This document shows, one piece after another, positions 23,904 through 33,300 of a stretch of 38,431 nt of DNA. The stretch is taken from positions 1 through 38,431 of IMG/VR virus record IMGVR_UViG_3300025646_000128, one strand, 5' to 3'. A program made the translations under genes and the position numbers. This DNA comes from a virus. The first letter of the stretch is position 1; each line of letters begins with the position of its first letter. The notes beneath the pieces were generated by a model that did not search any database, had not been told where the DNA came from, and saw only the letters and a program-made list of their open reading frames with translations.

Positions 23904-25070
23904 GTGATCACTAATACAGGAAAAAATATATTGGCCAAATATCTAGTTGGTCAAGCCCCAGCTTACGCTTCTTATATAGCGGTAGGCTGTGGAGCCAAGC
24001 CCGTAGCATCTAACTATACTTTTAGTCCTTCTGAAATTACCAATATACAAGCTAAAGAAACTTTAGATTTTGAAATGTTCCGAGTTCCAATTATTTCAAG
24101 AGGATACGTTACAGAAAATGGAACCCCCAAAATTGTATTAACGGCAGAATTGCCAACAGAAGAAAGATACGAAATATCGGAAGTTGGTGTATATTCGGCA
24201 GGCTCAAATCCTTCAGCGGGAACAAATGATAGCAAGACAATTTATGCATTTACTCAAAACGAAAACTGGGAATATCACTCTGCAACTTCTGCAACGTCTA
24301 TTCCTATAATTTACGAGCCCCTTGATCCAGCTGAGGATAACGTTATTGATGTCGAAGCTATCCGTGGCGAAGATACTCCAGTATTTCAGACAAATGCCGA
24401 TAACAGAGTATTTACTGATCAGGACAGAGCAAGCAGATACGAGCGTTGCAGATTTTTAAATAACATTGTGGCACTTAGGGGAGACTCATCAACAATGTCC
24501 CTTGATTCGGGAGGACACTTAGTTGTAGATTCTGGAGATCATATTCACCTAAACGGAGTAGCCCTAGACTTTAATAGAAACGCCCCGACAGATCAAATTA
24601 AGCTAGCATTTTCTGTTATTAATAAAGACGGAGATGCACCATCTGGAGTAGTGCCAGAAAACGTTAAGCTACTGCTGGAGTTTGCCTCTGAAGATGTTTT
24701 TGGGGCAGGAGAGTTTGCAAGACTTGAAATTAATCTAGACAATGGCACAGAGTCTGACGAGCACGACTTTTCTTCAAATAGATATGTCGTAGTAACTAGA
24801 CAGCTTCAAGATTTATACAAGAGTGCTGGCTTTTCCTGGAACTCCGTAAATATTGTAAAAGCATATACATCTGTTACTTATCAAGGACAGCCTTCTAACC
24901 AGTTTTATGTTTGCCTAGACGCTGCTAGGTTTGAAAATATCACAGACGTTAATCCTTTGTATGGACTAACGGGATATTCGGTTATTAAGAATGCCGATGA
25001 TGAGACTATTATTAAAAGATCAAACACCACTAACTTTATTGAGTTTAGATTTAGCATGGATGTGGCATAA
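23904..25070 (+). CDS. Tail fibre / receptor-binding candidate
   Basis: The 388-residue protein starts at GTG 23904, seven bases after AAGGAG (23891-23896). The first ~130 residues (ITNTGKNILAKYLVGQAPAY, IAVGCGAKP, YEISEVGVYSAG) resemble the attachment domain found at the N-terminus of many phage fibre and baseplate proteins. A beta-rich C-terminal domain (residues ~190-388) with SLDSGGHLVVDSGDHIHLNG follows and could be the exposed part. It overlaps the next gene by TAATG. The receptor-binding role is inferred. Confidence 0.5.
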   Translation: MITNTGKNILAKYLVGQAPAYASYIAVGCGAKPVASNYTFSPSEITNIQAKETLDFEMFRVPIISRGYVTENGTPKIVLTAELPTEERYEISEVGVYSAGSNPSAGTNDSKTIYAFTQNENWEYHSATSATSIPIIYEPLDPAEDNVIDVEAIRGEDTPVFQTNADNRVFTDQDRASRYERCRFLNNIVALRGDSSTMSLDSGGHLVVDSGDHIHLNGVALDFNRNAPTDQIKLAFSVINKDGDAPSGVVPENVKLLLEFASEDVFGAGEFARLEINLDNGTESDEHDFSSNRYVVVTRQLQDLYKSAGFSWNSVNIVKAYTSVTYQGQPSNQFYVCLDAARFENITDVNPLYGLTGYSVIKNADDETIIKRSNTTNFIEFRFSMDVA

Positions 25071-25486
25071 TGGCAGACGCTGGAATTAAAAAAGCTACGG
25101 TGCTAAAGCAATCTTTGCCACCAGTTAATTCAGACAATGGATATTTAGTGAGATATAGAATTGTTTCAGAAGACAGAAACAGATACTCTCACTGGTCACC
25201 AATTGTAACGCTTACTGGAAATGCTCCACAGACAGTCGCTGGATCCGTAATCTATGCAGATGGCGTAGCAAATGCTGTATGGGGAGATGAGGCACAATAT
25301 CCAGACTATGATGTTTTTGTAGGATTTGATAGTGCTACGCCAGCCTATCACGGAACAACCTCAATACACAATTATTCTTTTTTAAATGAAGGGACGACGC
25401 AGATTGAAGTAATAATTCAAATAGCTAGTTCATCAAAAACACTAAGCAATACTTTAGAGATATATTCAGAAACAGTTCTGATATAA
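25070..25486 (+). CDS. Minor tail protein, beta-sandwich
   Basis: The 138-residue protein overlaps the fibre-like gene by TAATG. Its sequence suggests a single fibronectin-III or Ig-like beta sandwich: GYLVRYRIVSEDRNRYSHWSP in the first strands and a second half of alternating strands (HNYSFLNEGTTQIEVIIQIAS). Such small sandwiches often decorate tail tips. No closer family is recognised. The gene ends 18 bases before the next ATG, with a promoter box overlapping its stop. Confidence 0.5.
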   Translation: MADAGIKKATVLKQSLPPVNSDNGYLVRYRIVSEDRNRYSHWSPIVTLTGNAPQTVAGSVIYADGVANAVWGDEAQYPDYDVFVGFDSATPAYHGTTSIHNYSFLNEGTTQIEVIIQIASSSKTLSNTLEIYSETVLI

Positions 25487-25487
25487 T
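25479..25487 (+). promoter_or_regulatory. Extended -10 promoter before 25504
   Basis: TGATATAAT overlaps the stop codon of the upstream gene. It is followed by a second partial TATAAT and by AGGAGA 5 bases before ATG 25504. No -35 box is evident. It is of the same class as the boxes at 3372, 7178, 7893 and 35665. Confidence 0.55.
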
Positions 25488-25503
25488 ATAATAGGAGATA
25501 AGC

Positions 25504-25953
25504 ATGGCAAAAGTACCTTTACCAGAACGTGGTCAACCACTAGACGTGGCATACCTATACACGCTTGCCAATGCCCTAAACGATCTTTCTAGCCAGGTTT
25601 CGCCGTCTACCTACAAATATGTAACGGTAGATACACCAGGATCTGGTGCAGGAAAACAAAGCGTAAAAACCTCAGAGTCAAGAATCATTGGTGGCTATAT
25701 CGAAGTCGCTAGTGGCAGCACAGTGACTGCAGGTAATGAAAAATCTTTTTCGTATGAATTTCCTGCCGAATTTAAGTTTGCACCCATTGCAACTGCAACT
25801 CCAGTAAACTTTGGCAATACGGCAGCAGGTAGAAATGTGTCAGTAATTCTTAAAACGGTAACGACCTCAAAGGTTGAAGGCACTGTTAGGTTTAACGCAA
25901 GTGGTGACGTATCTGTTGCTATTAATTTAATTGTTGTGGGTATTCCAGTATAG
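25504..25953 (+). CDS. Structural protein, probable tail-tip component
   Basis: The 149-residue protein has a helical start (GQPLDVAYLYTLANALNDLSSQV). A beta-rich body follows, built of Thr/Val/Ser-rich strands (FSYEFPAEFKFAPIATATPVNF, VSVILKTVTTSKVEGTVRF, VSVAINLIVVGIPV). This resembles the trimeric C-terminal domains of small fibre or tip proteins in other phages. Its own promoter and ribosome site suggest independent expression. Function is inferred from fold type and position at the end of the tail module. Confidence 0.45.
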   Translation: MAKVPLPERGQPLDVAYLYTLANALNDLSSQVSPSTYKYVTVDTPGSGAGKQSVKTSESRIIGGYIEVASGSTVTAGNEKSFSYEFPAEFKFAPIATATPVNFGNTAAGRNVSVILKTVTTSKVEGTVRFNASGDVSVAINLIVVGIPV

Positions 25954-25961
25954 GAAGGACC

Positions 25962-26504
25962 ATGGCAAATCGTAATGGCTTTAGGAGTCGTGAAGAATAT
26001 AACAATGCCCCCGTCATCCCTGGCAATAAAAAGGTATGGTTTTTAAATGGAGATTTGGTACGCATTCATCACCTTAATAGGTCTAATGGAATTATGTCTG
26101 TTTATAATATTATTCAAGATAGAATTGAAAGTTGCCTGGTCTCGGATTTTAAAAAGAATAGGGAGCGTGCGTACACTGTTGGAGAAACAGCGGATTTAGT
26201 TAATAGACATAAGAAGTATATGCCTCAACTAATGAAGCGTGGTGTAATCCCATATCCAACAGGTAGTCAAAAAGGCGGATCTACTGGATGGCAAGTAAGA
26301 AGTTATTATTCTGAGATGCAAGTAAAAGAAATTCGTGATATACTAGCTACCTATCATATGGGCAGGCCTCGTAAAGATGGACTAATCACAAATGATATAA
26401 CTCCTTCTCCACAAGAGTTGACACGGAGAATGGGAGATGGTATACTAACGTATACTAGAACTGAAGATGGTAGATTTATTCCAATATGGTCTGAATCTAT
26501 TTAA
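25962..26504 (+). CDS. MerR-like DNA-binding protein
   Basis: The 180-residue protein starts at ATG 25962 after GGAAGGA. Residues ~70-130 form a winged-helix pattern: AYTVGETADLVNRHKKYMPQL, then MKRGVIPYPTG and YYSEMQVKEIRDILATYH. This corresponds to the HTH plus wing plus helix of MerR-type excision or regulatory proteins. Next comes MGRPRKDG. The first 65 residues (KVWFLNGDLVRIHHLNRSNGIMSVYN) look like a small separate beta domain. It lies between the tail module and the replication module, and its 3' end contains a consensus promoter. I infer a transcriptional regulator, possibly of the late/early switch. Confidence 0.6.
   Translation: MANRNGFRSREEYNNAPVIPGNKKVWFLNGDLVRIHHLNRSNGIMSVYNIIQDRIESCLVSDFKKNRERAYTVGETADLVNRHKKYMPQLMKRGVIPYPTGSQKGGSTGWQVRSYYSEMQVKEIRDILATYHMGRPRKDGLITNDITPSPQELTRRMGDGILTYTRTEDGRFIPIWSESI
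26418..26446 (+). promoter_or_regulatory. Consensus promoter for replication genes
   Basis: TTGACA (26418-26423) and TATACT (26441-26446) are separated by exactly 17 bases, with TG one base before the -10 (26438-26440). The expected start is near 26453, still inside the end of the MerR-like gene, and the first replication-module gene starts at 26513. It is one of the two best promoters in the window and fits an early promoter read by host RNA polymerase. Confidence 0.7.
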
Positions 26505-26512
26505 CAGAAAGA

Positions 26513-26728
26513 ATGGGTATGAATAACGAAGATACAAGAGTCAAGGTCGGACTTGGCTATACGCTAAATCTTGGCAATTTCCAATCACTTAGGGTGGACC
26601 TAGAGATTGCAGACAATAAGCGTGAAGGCGAAAACATTACCGAAGCCTTTGATCGTGTATATGCTTTTGTAGAAGAAAAGCTTGCAGAAAAGGTAAAAGA
26701 GGCTTCGGGCGAGCTAGAGGCTAAGTAG
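26513..26728 (+). CDS. Small conserved hypothetical protein
   Basis: The protein has 71 residues from ATG 26513. A second ATG at 26519 is an equally possible start, since neither has a strong ribosome site. It has a strand-rich first half (RVKVGLGYTLNLGNFQSLRV) and a helical second half (ITEAFDRVYAFVEEKLAEKV). I have the impression of similar small proteins in other actinobacteriophages but know no function. It is the first gene after the consensus promoter and overlaps the next by TAGTG. Confidence 0.5.
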   Translation: MGMNNEDTRVKVGLGYTLNLGNFQSLRVDLEIADNKREGENITEAFDRVYAFVEEKLAEKVKEASGELEAK

Positions 26729-27039
26729 TGGCAGACCGCAAAGAGCGGTTTGCTTTGCTAAGTCGGTACAGTAAGCTTCATGCTATTAAGTATGAGGCAA
26801 AGCCTCAGCTCAATCTTAATGTAGAACAGTGGGCAGCAGATGCCCTAGTAGACTCATATGGTCTACAAGTCTGCTACGACCTACTACAATATTACTTTGA
26901 CGTATCCCCTAGCCCAAACTGGAAGTATTTTGCTAACTATGCCCAGGATATTATTGACCGTCAAGAACAGTATAGGCAAGATTTAAAAGAAAGAAAAGAG
27001 AGACGTGAGCAGGCAAGGAAGTGGTTGAGTGAAAATTAA
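26728..27039 (+). CDS. Conserved replication-module protein of unknown function
   Basis: The 103-residue protein starts at GTG 26728, overlapping the stop of the previous gene. It is mostly helical: a basic N-terminus (ADRKERFALLSRYSKLHAIKY), a Trp/Tyr-rich middle (EQWAADALVDSYGLQVCYDLLQYYF) and a charged helical end (ERKERREQARKWLSEN). Similar short helical proteins precede the helicase in several phage replication modules, so a role as replisome accessory or helicase loader is conceivable. That is inference from position only. Confidence 0.45.
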   Translation: MADRKERFALLSRYSKLHAIKYEAKPQLNLNVEQWAADALVDSYGLQVCYDLLQYYFDVSPSPNWKYFANYAQDIIDRQEQYRQDLKERKERREQARKWLSEN

Positions 27040-27232
27040 AAAGAGACGATCATGGGCCAAGTCTATTACGTGGAGGGTGCTTGCTGTTATTAGCACCTTT
27101 GGCGTAGGGTATGCAATGACATCAAGTCTGACCTTTGCAACTTCTCTCACCATAGTTTCTAACACAATCAATTTTGTGTTATACTACATTCATGAGAGAG
27201 TTTGGCTAAAAGTAAAGTGGGGTAGGGTATGA
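27029..27232 (+). CDS. DUF2061-like small membrane protein
   Basis: The 67-residue protein starts at GTG 27029, overlapping the previous gene, and its TGA overlaps the helicase ATG. It contains KSITWRVLAVISTFGVGYAM, then SLTFATSLTIVSNTINFVLYYIHERVW, the pattern of the DUF2061 (PF09834) family. It should form two transmembrane helices with positively charged ends (KIKKRRSW; LKVKWGR). The family is known from bacterial genomes but its function is not established. Its place between replication genes, translationally coupled to the helicase, is unusual. Confidence 0.8.
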   Translation: MKIKKRRSWAKSITWRVLAVISTFGVGYAMTSSLTFATSLTIVSNTINFVLYYIHERVWLKVKWGRV

Positions 27233-28449
27233 GTAGCACAGAATCTAAGTTAATATCTGCAGTCTTAAATGACAAGCAAGTGCACGTTATGCTACAAGCT
27301 AACGCAGATAATTTAATGGCAACCCACGGCGATGTCTGGGAATTTATTAGAAAATATTTTGACAACAATGGCACAGTTCCGCCAACCTCTCTGGTGCTTG
27401 AAAAGTTTAGAGACTTTGAGGTTATAGAAAATACTGGTTCTACCAAGTATCACCTTGATGAGCTACAGGCAGAATACCTAAACTCTAGCCTTAAGTCTAT
27501 CCTTATGAGTGCTGCCTCAGAAGTCCAGGTAGGAGAAGGTGCCAAGGTTCTGGAAACCTTAATTACCCAAACTTCAGAGCTTAAGAAAAACACTGCTGTT
27601 ATTAGGGATATTGATGTCACAGATCTTGAATCTGCCGTTGCCTATTATCAGGAGCAGCAAAGACTAGCTGAAACTGGCATAACTGGAATTAAGACAGGCC
27701 TACCAGGATTTGATAATTACCTGCCAGCAGGCATTCAGCCAGGCCAGCTAGGAGTTTTTCTTGCATACCCAGGCATTGGAAAGTCTTGGCTATCTCTATA
27801 TTTTGCAGTGCAGGCCTGGAAGCAAGGCAAGTCGCCACTAGTAATTAGCCTTGAAATGAGCGAGACAGAGGTTCGTAATCGTGTCTTTACTATTATGGGT
27901 GAAGGCCTATGGTCACACAGAAAGCTAAGCTCTGGGCAAGTAGATGTAGATGATTTGAAAAAGTGGCATGCCAGTAAGCTTGCTGGCAAGCCAGAGTTCC
28001 ACATTATTTCAAACGATACTGGAGGAGATATTACCCCGTCTGTATTGAGGGGAAAGATTGATCAATACAGCCCAGATTTCGTAATTGTTGACTACCTACA
28101 GCTGATGTCTCCAAACCAGAAGTCCGATAACGAGACGGTGCGTATGAAGAACCTATCTCGTGAGCTCAAGCTTATGGCTATTTCTGAAGAGGTGCCAATC
28201 ATGGCCATCTCATCAGCAACACCAGATGATGTTACCAAGCTAGATACCGTGCCAACCCTTGGCCAAACCGCATGGTCTAGGCAGATTGCCTACGATGCTG
28301 ACTGGGTAATGGCCCTGGGACGTGCACCAAACTCAGACATTATAGAGTGTGTTTTTAGGAAAAACCGCAATGGCTTTATGGGAGAGTTCTTGGTCCAGGT
28401 AGATTTTGATAAAGGATGGTATAAGTACAAGGATTATGAAGATAATTAG
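27229..28449 (+). CDS. DnaB-like replicative helicase
   Basis: The 406-residue protein overlaps the DUF2061 gene by ATGA. It has a helical N-terminal region (1-130) with weak similarity to DnaB N-terminal and linker parts. A RecA-type ATPase core follows: Walker A AYPGIGKS (179-186, Lys185), the DnaB-like SLEMSETEVRNRV stretch (207-219) and Walker B with FVIVDYLQLM (Asp288). A later SSATPDDVTK loop and an RKNRNGFMGE segment suit motif H4 and the arginine-finger region. It would unwind the phage DNA at the fork and work with the primase two genes later. No dedicated loader is recognised. Confidence 0.9.
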   Translation: MSSTESKLISAVLNDKQVHVMLQANADNLMATHGDVWEFIRKYFDNNGTVPPTSLVLEKFRDFEVIENTGSTKYHLDELQAEYLNSSLKSILMSAASEVQVGEGAKVLETLITQTSELKKNTAVIRDIDVTDLESAVAYYQEQQRLAETGITGIKTGLPGFDNYLPAGIQPGQLGVFLAYPGIGKSWLSLYFAVQAWKQGKSPLVISLEMSETEVRNRVFTIMGEGLWSHRKLSSGQVDVDDLKKWHASKLAGKPEFHIISNDTGGDITPSVLRGKIDQYSPDFVIVDYLQLMSPNQKSDNETVRMKNLSRELKLMAISEEVPIMAISSATPDDVTKLDTVPTLGQTAWSRQIAYDADWVMALGRAPNSDIIECVFRKNRNGFMGEFLVQVDFDKGWYKYKDYEDN

Positions 28450-28450
28450 T

Positions 28451-28456
28451 TATAAT
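28451..28456 (+). promoter_or_regulatory. -10 box giving a probable leaderless transcript
   Basis: TATAAT lies directly after the helicase stop and ends 7 bases before ATG 28464, which has no ribosome site. The distance matches a start codon at or next to the transcript 5' end, as at 804 and 7193. No TG extension or -35 box is seen. Confidence 0.5.
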
Positions 28457-28463
28457 TTACTGT

Positions 28464-28808
28464 ATGAACACCATACATCACAAGGCAATCAAGAGATTTT
28501 CTCTAGACGGTATTATTCAGGACGATTCCAAAATTGGAAGGCTCCACGAAGAATACAAGAGAATTCTTGGCATAGAGATGAAGCTATCGGGTTATGTGCC
28601 GAGATTAGACATTGACCCAGACTTTACTATCAGCTATAATAGTGAGTCTAATAGCTTTAGCTTTGAGCTTAGTGTTTATGGAACTTATGTGGGAAAGAAG
28701 AGAGCAGAATGGATAATAGGAATAGACGGAACGGACGTGATTTCTTCACAGACCGACAAGTCGAACGAGTCCTTACCGCTTCGGGTATCGAGATATCCCA
28801 AGAGCTAG
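28464..28808 (+). CDS. Hypothetical protein overlapping the primase gene
   Basis: The 114-residue protein has a helical N-terminus (HHKAIKRFSLDGIIQDDSKI) and a beta-rich centre (GYVPRLDIDPDFTISYNSESN, FSFELSVYGTYVGKKRAEWII). Function is unknown. The last 100 bases (28709-28808) overlap the primase gene in a different frame. The overlap codes for plausible residues in both frames at the start (EWIIGIDGTDVI against the primase N-terminus), but the last 20 residues look like random read-through. Confidence 0.55.
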   Translation: MNTIHHKAIKRFSLDGIIQDDSKIGRLHEEYKRILGIEMKLSGYVPRLDIDPDFTISYNSESNSFSFELSVYGTYVGKKRAEWIIGIDGTDVISSQTDKSNESLPLRVSRYPKS

Positions 28809-29653
28809 ATGCTGACTATTTAATTTTCTGCCCATTCCACAGCAATCACAGAACACCAGCAGCTGAAGTAAATAAAGAAACGGGTATGCTATTTTGCTTT
28901 TCCTGTCACGTTACTTCAACACTTATAGAGCTTGTTATGCACGTGTCGGGTAGGTCATACTTTGAAGCAGCCAGACTTATTAAAAGTAAAGAGTCAAAAG
29001 ATAGCCTAGTAGAACAGCTTAATAAAAAGCTTGTTGAAGAGCCAGAGTATAAGGCATTTGACCAAGAAATGGTTAGCAGGCTTGCGTCTCAGGCTTCTGC
29101 TTCAGAAACTGCTATAGATTATTTTGCAGGCCGTAAAATTACTAAAGAGTCTATGTCTAAATTTAAGCTAGGATTCTCAGAAAAGCAACAAATGGTAACT
29201 GTTCCAGTGCATGCACCTGACGGCACCCTGGTAGGCTTTGTTGGCAGGTCTATTGAGGGCAAGGTATTTAAGAATACTCCAGGCCTACCAAAAGCTAAAA
29301 TACTTTTTAATTTGCACAGGATCAAGTCAGAAGATAGTGTCTACATTGTAGAGTCATCGTTTGATGCTATTCGTCTAGATCAATGTGGCATACCAGCAGT
29401 TGCTACTCTGGGGGCAAACGTGTCGAACAAGCAAATAGAGCTGCTGAAAAAATATTTTAATAGTGTTATCGTAGTTGCAGACAATGATGATGCGGGCGGT
29501 AACATGAAAAATAAGATCCTTGAATCTTTACGTTCAAGGGTATCTGTGGTACAATTGGACCAGCGATACAAAGACATCGGAGACATGAGCGATGAAGATA
29601 TTAAAAATCTTAAACCATCATTTGACAACTCCATAATGTCTATGCTAAAATAA
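28709..29653 (+). CDS. DnaG-like primase (zinc finger plus Toprim)
   Basis: The 314-residue protein starts at ATG 28709 inside the preceding gene. It has a CHC2-type zinc site: C41 and H44 in the FCPFH stretch and C63 and C66 in FCFSCH, which binds template DNA. A core follows with GLPKAKILFNLHRI and a Toprim domain (VYIVESSFDAIRL with the conserved Glu; VVADNDDAGG with the metal-binding Asp residues). It makes RNA primers for lagging strand synthesis. It is shorter than cellular DnaG because it lacks the C-terminal helicase-binding domain. It is encoded next to the helicase and SSB-like genes. Confidence 0.9.
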   Translation: MDNRNRRNGRDFFTDRQVERVLTASGIEISQELDADYLIFCPFHSNHRTPAAEVNKETGMLFCFSCHVTSTLIELVMHVSGRSYFEAARLIKSKESKDSLVEQLNKKLVEEPEYKAFDQEMVSRLASQASASETAIDYFAGRKITKESMSKFKLGFSEKQQMVTVPVHAPDGTLVGFVGRSIEGKVFKNTPGLPKAKILFNLHRIKSEDSVYIVESSFDAIRLDQCGIPAVATLGANVSNKQIELLKKYFNSVIVVADNDDAGGNMKNKILESLRSRVSVVQLDQRYKDIGDMSDEDIKNLKPSFDNSIMSMLK

Positions 29654-29677
29654 AAAACCAAAAAACAGGAGAAAAAA

Positions 29678-30337
29678 ATGAGTGTAATTAAAGGGCTAAA
29701 GAATATCAATGCACTACTTGATAAGCCAAGATATGATGAAAACAAGCCACGAGTTCGTTGGCTAAAGCTTGCAGACGGTCAGTCTGTCAAGATTCGCTTT
29801 ATTGAAGAGCTAGACGAAGATAGTGCTAGCTATGCTGACAATCGAGGTCTCGCACTTGTAGTAAAGGAGCACTCGAACCCAAAGGACTACAAGCGTAAGG
29901 CTGTAGATACAATGGATACCGATGGCCGTGACTTTGCTGAGGAGATGTACCGCAAGGACCCAAAGGCAAACTCTGGCTGGAAGTCAAAGCTTCGCTTCTA
30001 CTGCAACGTTCTTGTTGATGACGGCCTTGAAGATCCCTACGTTGCCATCTGGTCAATGGGTGTAAGCAAGCAGTCTGTATTCAATACAATTCGTGAGTAT
30101 GCTCTAGATACTGGAAGCATTTCTAATGTTACATGGAAGCTAAAGCGAAATGGCCAGGGAACTGAGACCAACTATACTCTAATTCCAACAGCTCCAGACA
30201 AGGAGCCGTTCACATGGGATGGAATTGAGCCATTCCCATTGGAGTCTGCACTAAACAAGATTCCATACGCAGAGCAAGAGGCATTCTACCTCGGCTTTGA
30301 TGCTCCATCAGTCACTTCTTCAAATCTTGACTGGTAG
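29678..30337 (+). CDS. Single-stranded DNA binding protein (gp32-like)
   Basis: The 219-residue protein starts at ATG 29678 after ACAGGAG. The body, with VRWLKLADGQSVKIRFIEEL at the front and KLRFYCNVLVDDGLEDPYVAIW in the middle, looks like the OB-fold core of phage ssDNA-binding proteins of the gp32-like type. VWxx-like aromatic and basic patches such as SNPKDYKRK fit DNA contact. It ends in a short polar tail, SVTSSNLDW, less acidic than in gp32. It lies between primase and polymerase genes, the usual SSB position. Codon use is C-rich, consistent with abundant expression. Confidence 0.65.
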   Translation: MSVIKGLKNINALLDKPRYDENKPRVRWLKLADGQSVKIRFIEELDEDSASYADNRGLALVVKEHSNPKDYKRKAVDTMDTDGRDFAEEMYRKDPKANSGWKSKLRFYCNVLVDDGLEDPYVAIWSMGVSKQSVFNTIREYALDTGSISNVTWKLKRNGQGTETNYTLIPTAPDKEPFTWDGIEPFPLESALNKIPYAEQEAFYLGFDAPSVTSSNLDW

Positions 30338-30345
30338 GAGATAGG

Positions 30346-33300
30346 TTGAGCTATAACGGCCTTCACGTCCACACGCACTACTCTTTATTTGATGGCATTG
30401 CCACACCTGAAGAGTATTTGACTCGTGCCCAAGAACTGGGCATGAAGTCTCTTGCAATTACGGACCACGGATCACTTTCTGGGCACAGAGAGTTCTATCG
30501 TATCGCCAAAGAAAAGGGCATTAAACCAATTCTTGGTATTGAGGGATACATTACAACGGATAGAAAAGATCAGCGTGCACCAGATGTTCGTGACGGCCTA
30601 CTAGACCTTGTATATAATCACATTATTGTTATTGCAAAAAATCAAACAGGTCTAGAAAATCTTAACAAGCTCAACGAAATTGCGTGGACTGAAGGGTTCT
30701 TCAAAAAGCCACGCTTTGACTACGAGGTGCTAGAGAAGTACTCAGAGGGGCTTATAGTCCTATCTGGGTGCCTCTCTGGTGCCCTAGCAAAGGCTATTGA
30801 GGCCGAAGAGTTGGCAGAGGCCAAGAGAATTATTGAGTGGCACAAGCGGGTATTTGGTGAGGACTATTACATTGAAGTAATGCCACACAACCCACCAGAA
30901 GTAAACAAGCAGCTACTAGAGCTGGCAGATAAGTACGGTGTAACTCCAATTGTTACTCCAGACTGCCACCACTCTGATACCAGTCAAAAAGAAATTCAAG
31001 AACTTAAGCTCATCCTTAACTCTTATGCCAATAAGGTGGAAAAGAGTGCTACCTATGAGAAGTCTTTAAAGTATGACAACCTCATGGATAAGCTTAACTA
31101 TCTCTACGGAGAAAGGCAGATTTCATTTGCTAATTTTGACATTCACTTGCTTTCAGATGAAGAAATGCATAGTGCAATGAAAGCACAAGGCATTGACAGA
31201 GAAGACATGTACCTAGCAACTCATGAAGTCTCAGACAAGATTGAAGACTACGGGATTAAGGATCACCTAGATCTGCTACCAGTACAATATCAAAATCCTG
31301 ATGCAGAACTTAGGGAGCTAGCCATGGCTGGTTTAGAAAAACGTGGAGTCCTTAGTGATGAGTATGTGGCTAGGCTAGACGAAGAGCTTGAAGTAATTAA
31401 AGACAAAAACTTTGGCCCATACTTTTTGGTTGTTCGCTCTATGATTGCCTGGGCAAAGAAAGAGGGAATTATTGTAGGTCCTGGCCGTGGCTCAGCTGCT
31501 GGCTCCTTGCTTTGCTATGCACTAGAGATTACCGACATTGATCCAATTAAGCACGGACTACTATTCTTCCGTTTTATTAATCCAGAGCGTAATGATTTTC
31601 CAGATATTGATACAGACATTCAAGACTCCCGTCGTGATGAAGTAAAAGATTATCTGGTTAGACAATATAAGCACGTAGCATCGATTGCAACATTCTTGCA
31701 GTTTAAAGACAAGGGTGTTGTTCGTGATATTGCACGTGTTCTACATATCCCATTAACGGATGTTAACAAAGTAATGAAGGTGGTGGACACTTGGGATGAC
31801 TACTGTACATCAAAACAAGCAGCGTGGTTTAGAGAAAAATATCCAGAGATTGAAAAATATGGCGATCAACTGCGTGGGCGTATTCGTGGGACTGGCATAC
31901 ATGCTGCTGGTGTTGTTACCTCTAAGCATCCTATTTTTAGGTATGCTCCCATGGAAACTCGTACGGCTCCAGGTACAAAAGAAAGAATCCCAGTAGTAGG
32001 GGTAGACATGGAAGAGGCAGAGCGTATCGGTCTTATTAAGATTGATGCACTAGGCCTTAAAACACTATCAGTTTTAAGAGACACTTTAGATATTATTGAG
32101 CAAAGACACTATAAGAAAATTAACCTACTATCTATAGACATGGAGGACCCAAAAGTCTACCAGATGCTCTCTGACGGCTTTACAAAGGGTGTTTTTCAGT
32201 GTGAAGCAACGCCTTATACCAACCTACTTGTCAAGATGGGGGTAAAGAATTTTGCAGAACTTGCAGCTTCCAATGCACTAGTTCGCCCAGGTGCAATGAA
32301 TACTATTGGTAAGGACTATATTCTTCGTAAACAGGGCAAGCAGAATATCGGCTATCACCATCAAGTTATGAAAGAATTTACTTCAGAAACTTATGGGTGT
32401 ATTTTGTACCAGGAGCAGGTTATGCAAGCCTGTGTAAACCTTGGCGGTATGACAATGGCAGAGGCTGACAAGGTTCGTAAGATTATTGGAAAGAAGAAGG
32501 ATGCAAAAGAGTTCGATCAATTTAGAGAAAAGTTTGTTGAAGGTGCTTCAAGGTATCTCACTCCTAATTTCGCAAGGGATTTATGGTCTGATTTTGAGGC
32601 CCATGCTGGGTATTCGTTTAATAAGTCTCACGCTGTGGCGTACTCTACGCTCTCGTATTGGACGGCATGGCTAAAGACATACTATCCACTTGAGTTTATA
32701 TATTCTATCCTTAAGAATGAAAAAGATAAGGACGCACGCACCGAGTATTTGATTGAGGCCAAGCGTATGGGCATTTCTATTAAGCTGCCACACGTAAATG
32801 ATTCTGATGCAGACTTTAAGATTGAAGGCAAGGGCATTCGGTTTGGACTTACTGGCATTAAGTACATTTCAGATAATGTTGCCAGCAAGTTCTTGGCAAA
32901 GCGTCCATTTAAGTCATACAAAGAGCTAGAAGAGTTTACTATGCAAAAGGGTAGCGGAGTAAACACAAGATCATTGCAAGCATTGAGGGTAACTGGTGCA
33001 GCAACTTTTGAAGATAACCCTAGGAACGATGATGAAGTAAGGACTAACCTTTATGAGTTTTTAAACCTTCCAGAGTTTAATGTCTCTGTTCCACCGCACT
33101 ATTATGCATTTATTAATGATGTGGAAGAGTTTGAAGAAAAGGGATCTTTTATCTTAATGGGAATGGTCAAAAGCATTAAGCGTGGCAAGGGATGGTCACG
33201 AGTAGAAGTTCTTGACAAAACTGGAAGCATAGGAATATTTGATGAAGAGCAAACTGAAATTGAGCCAGGCCGTACGTACCTGTTACTGGCTACTGATAAT

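Noticed and set aside
27177-27185. TGTTATACT near the end of the DUF2061 gene
   Set aside because: No -35 and it lies within coding sequence. The helicase is already reached from the 26418 promoter.
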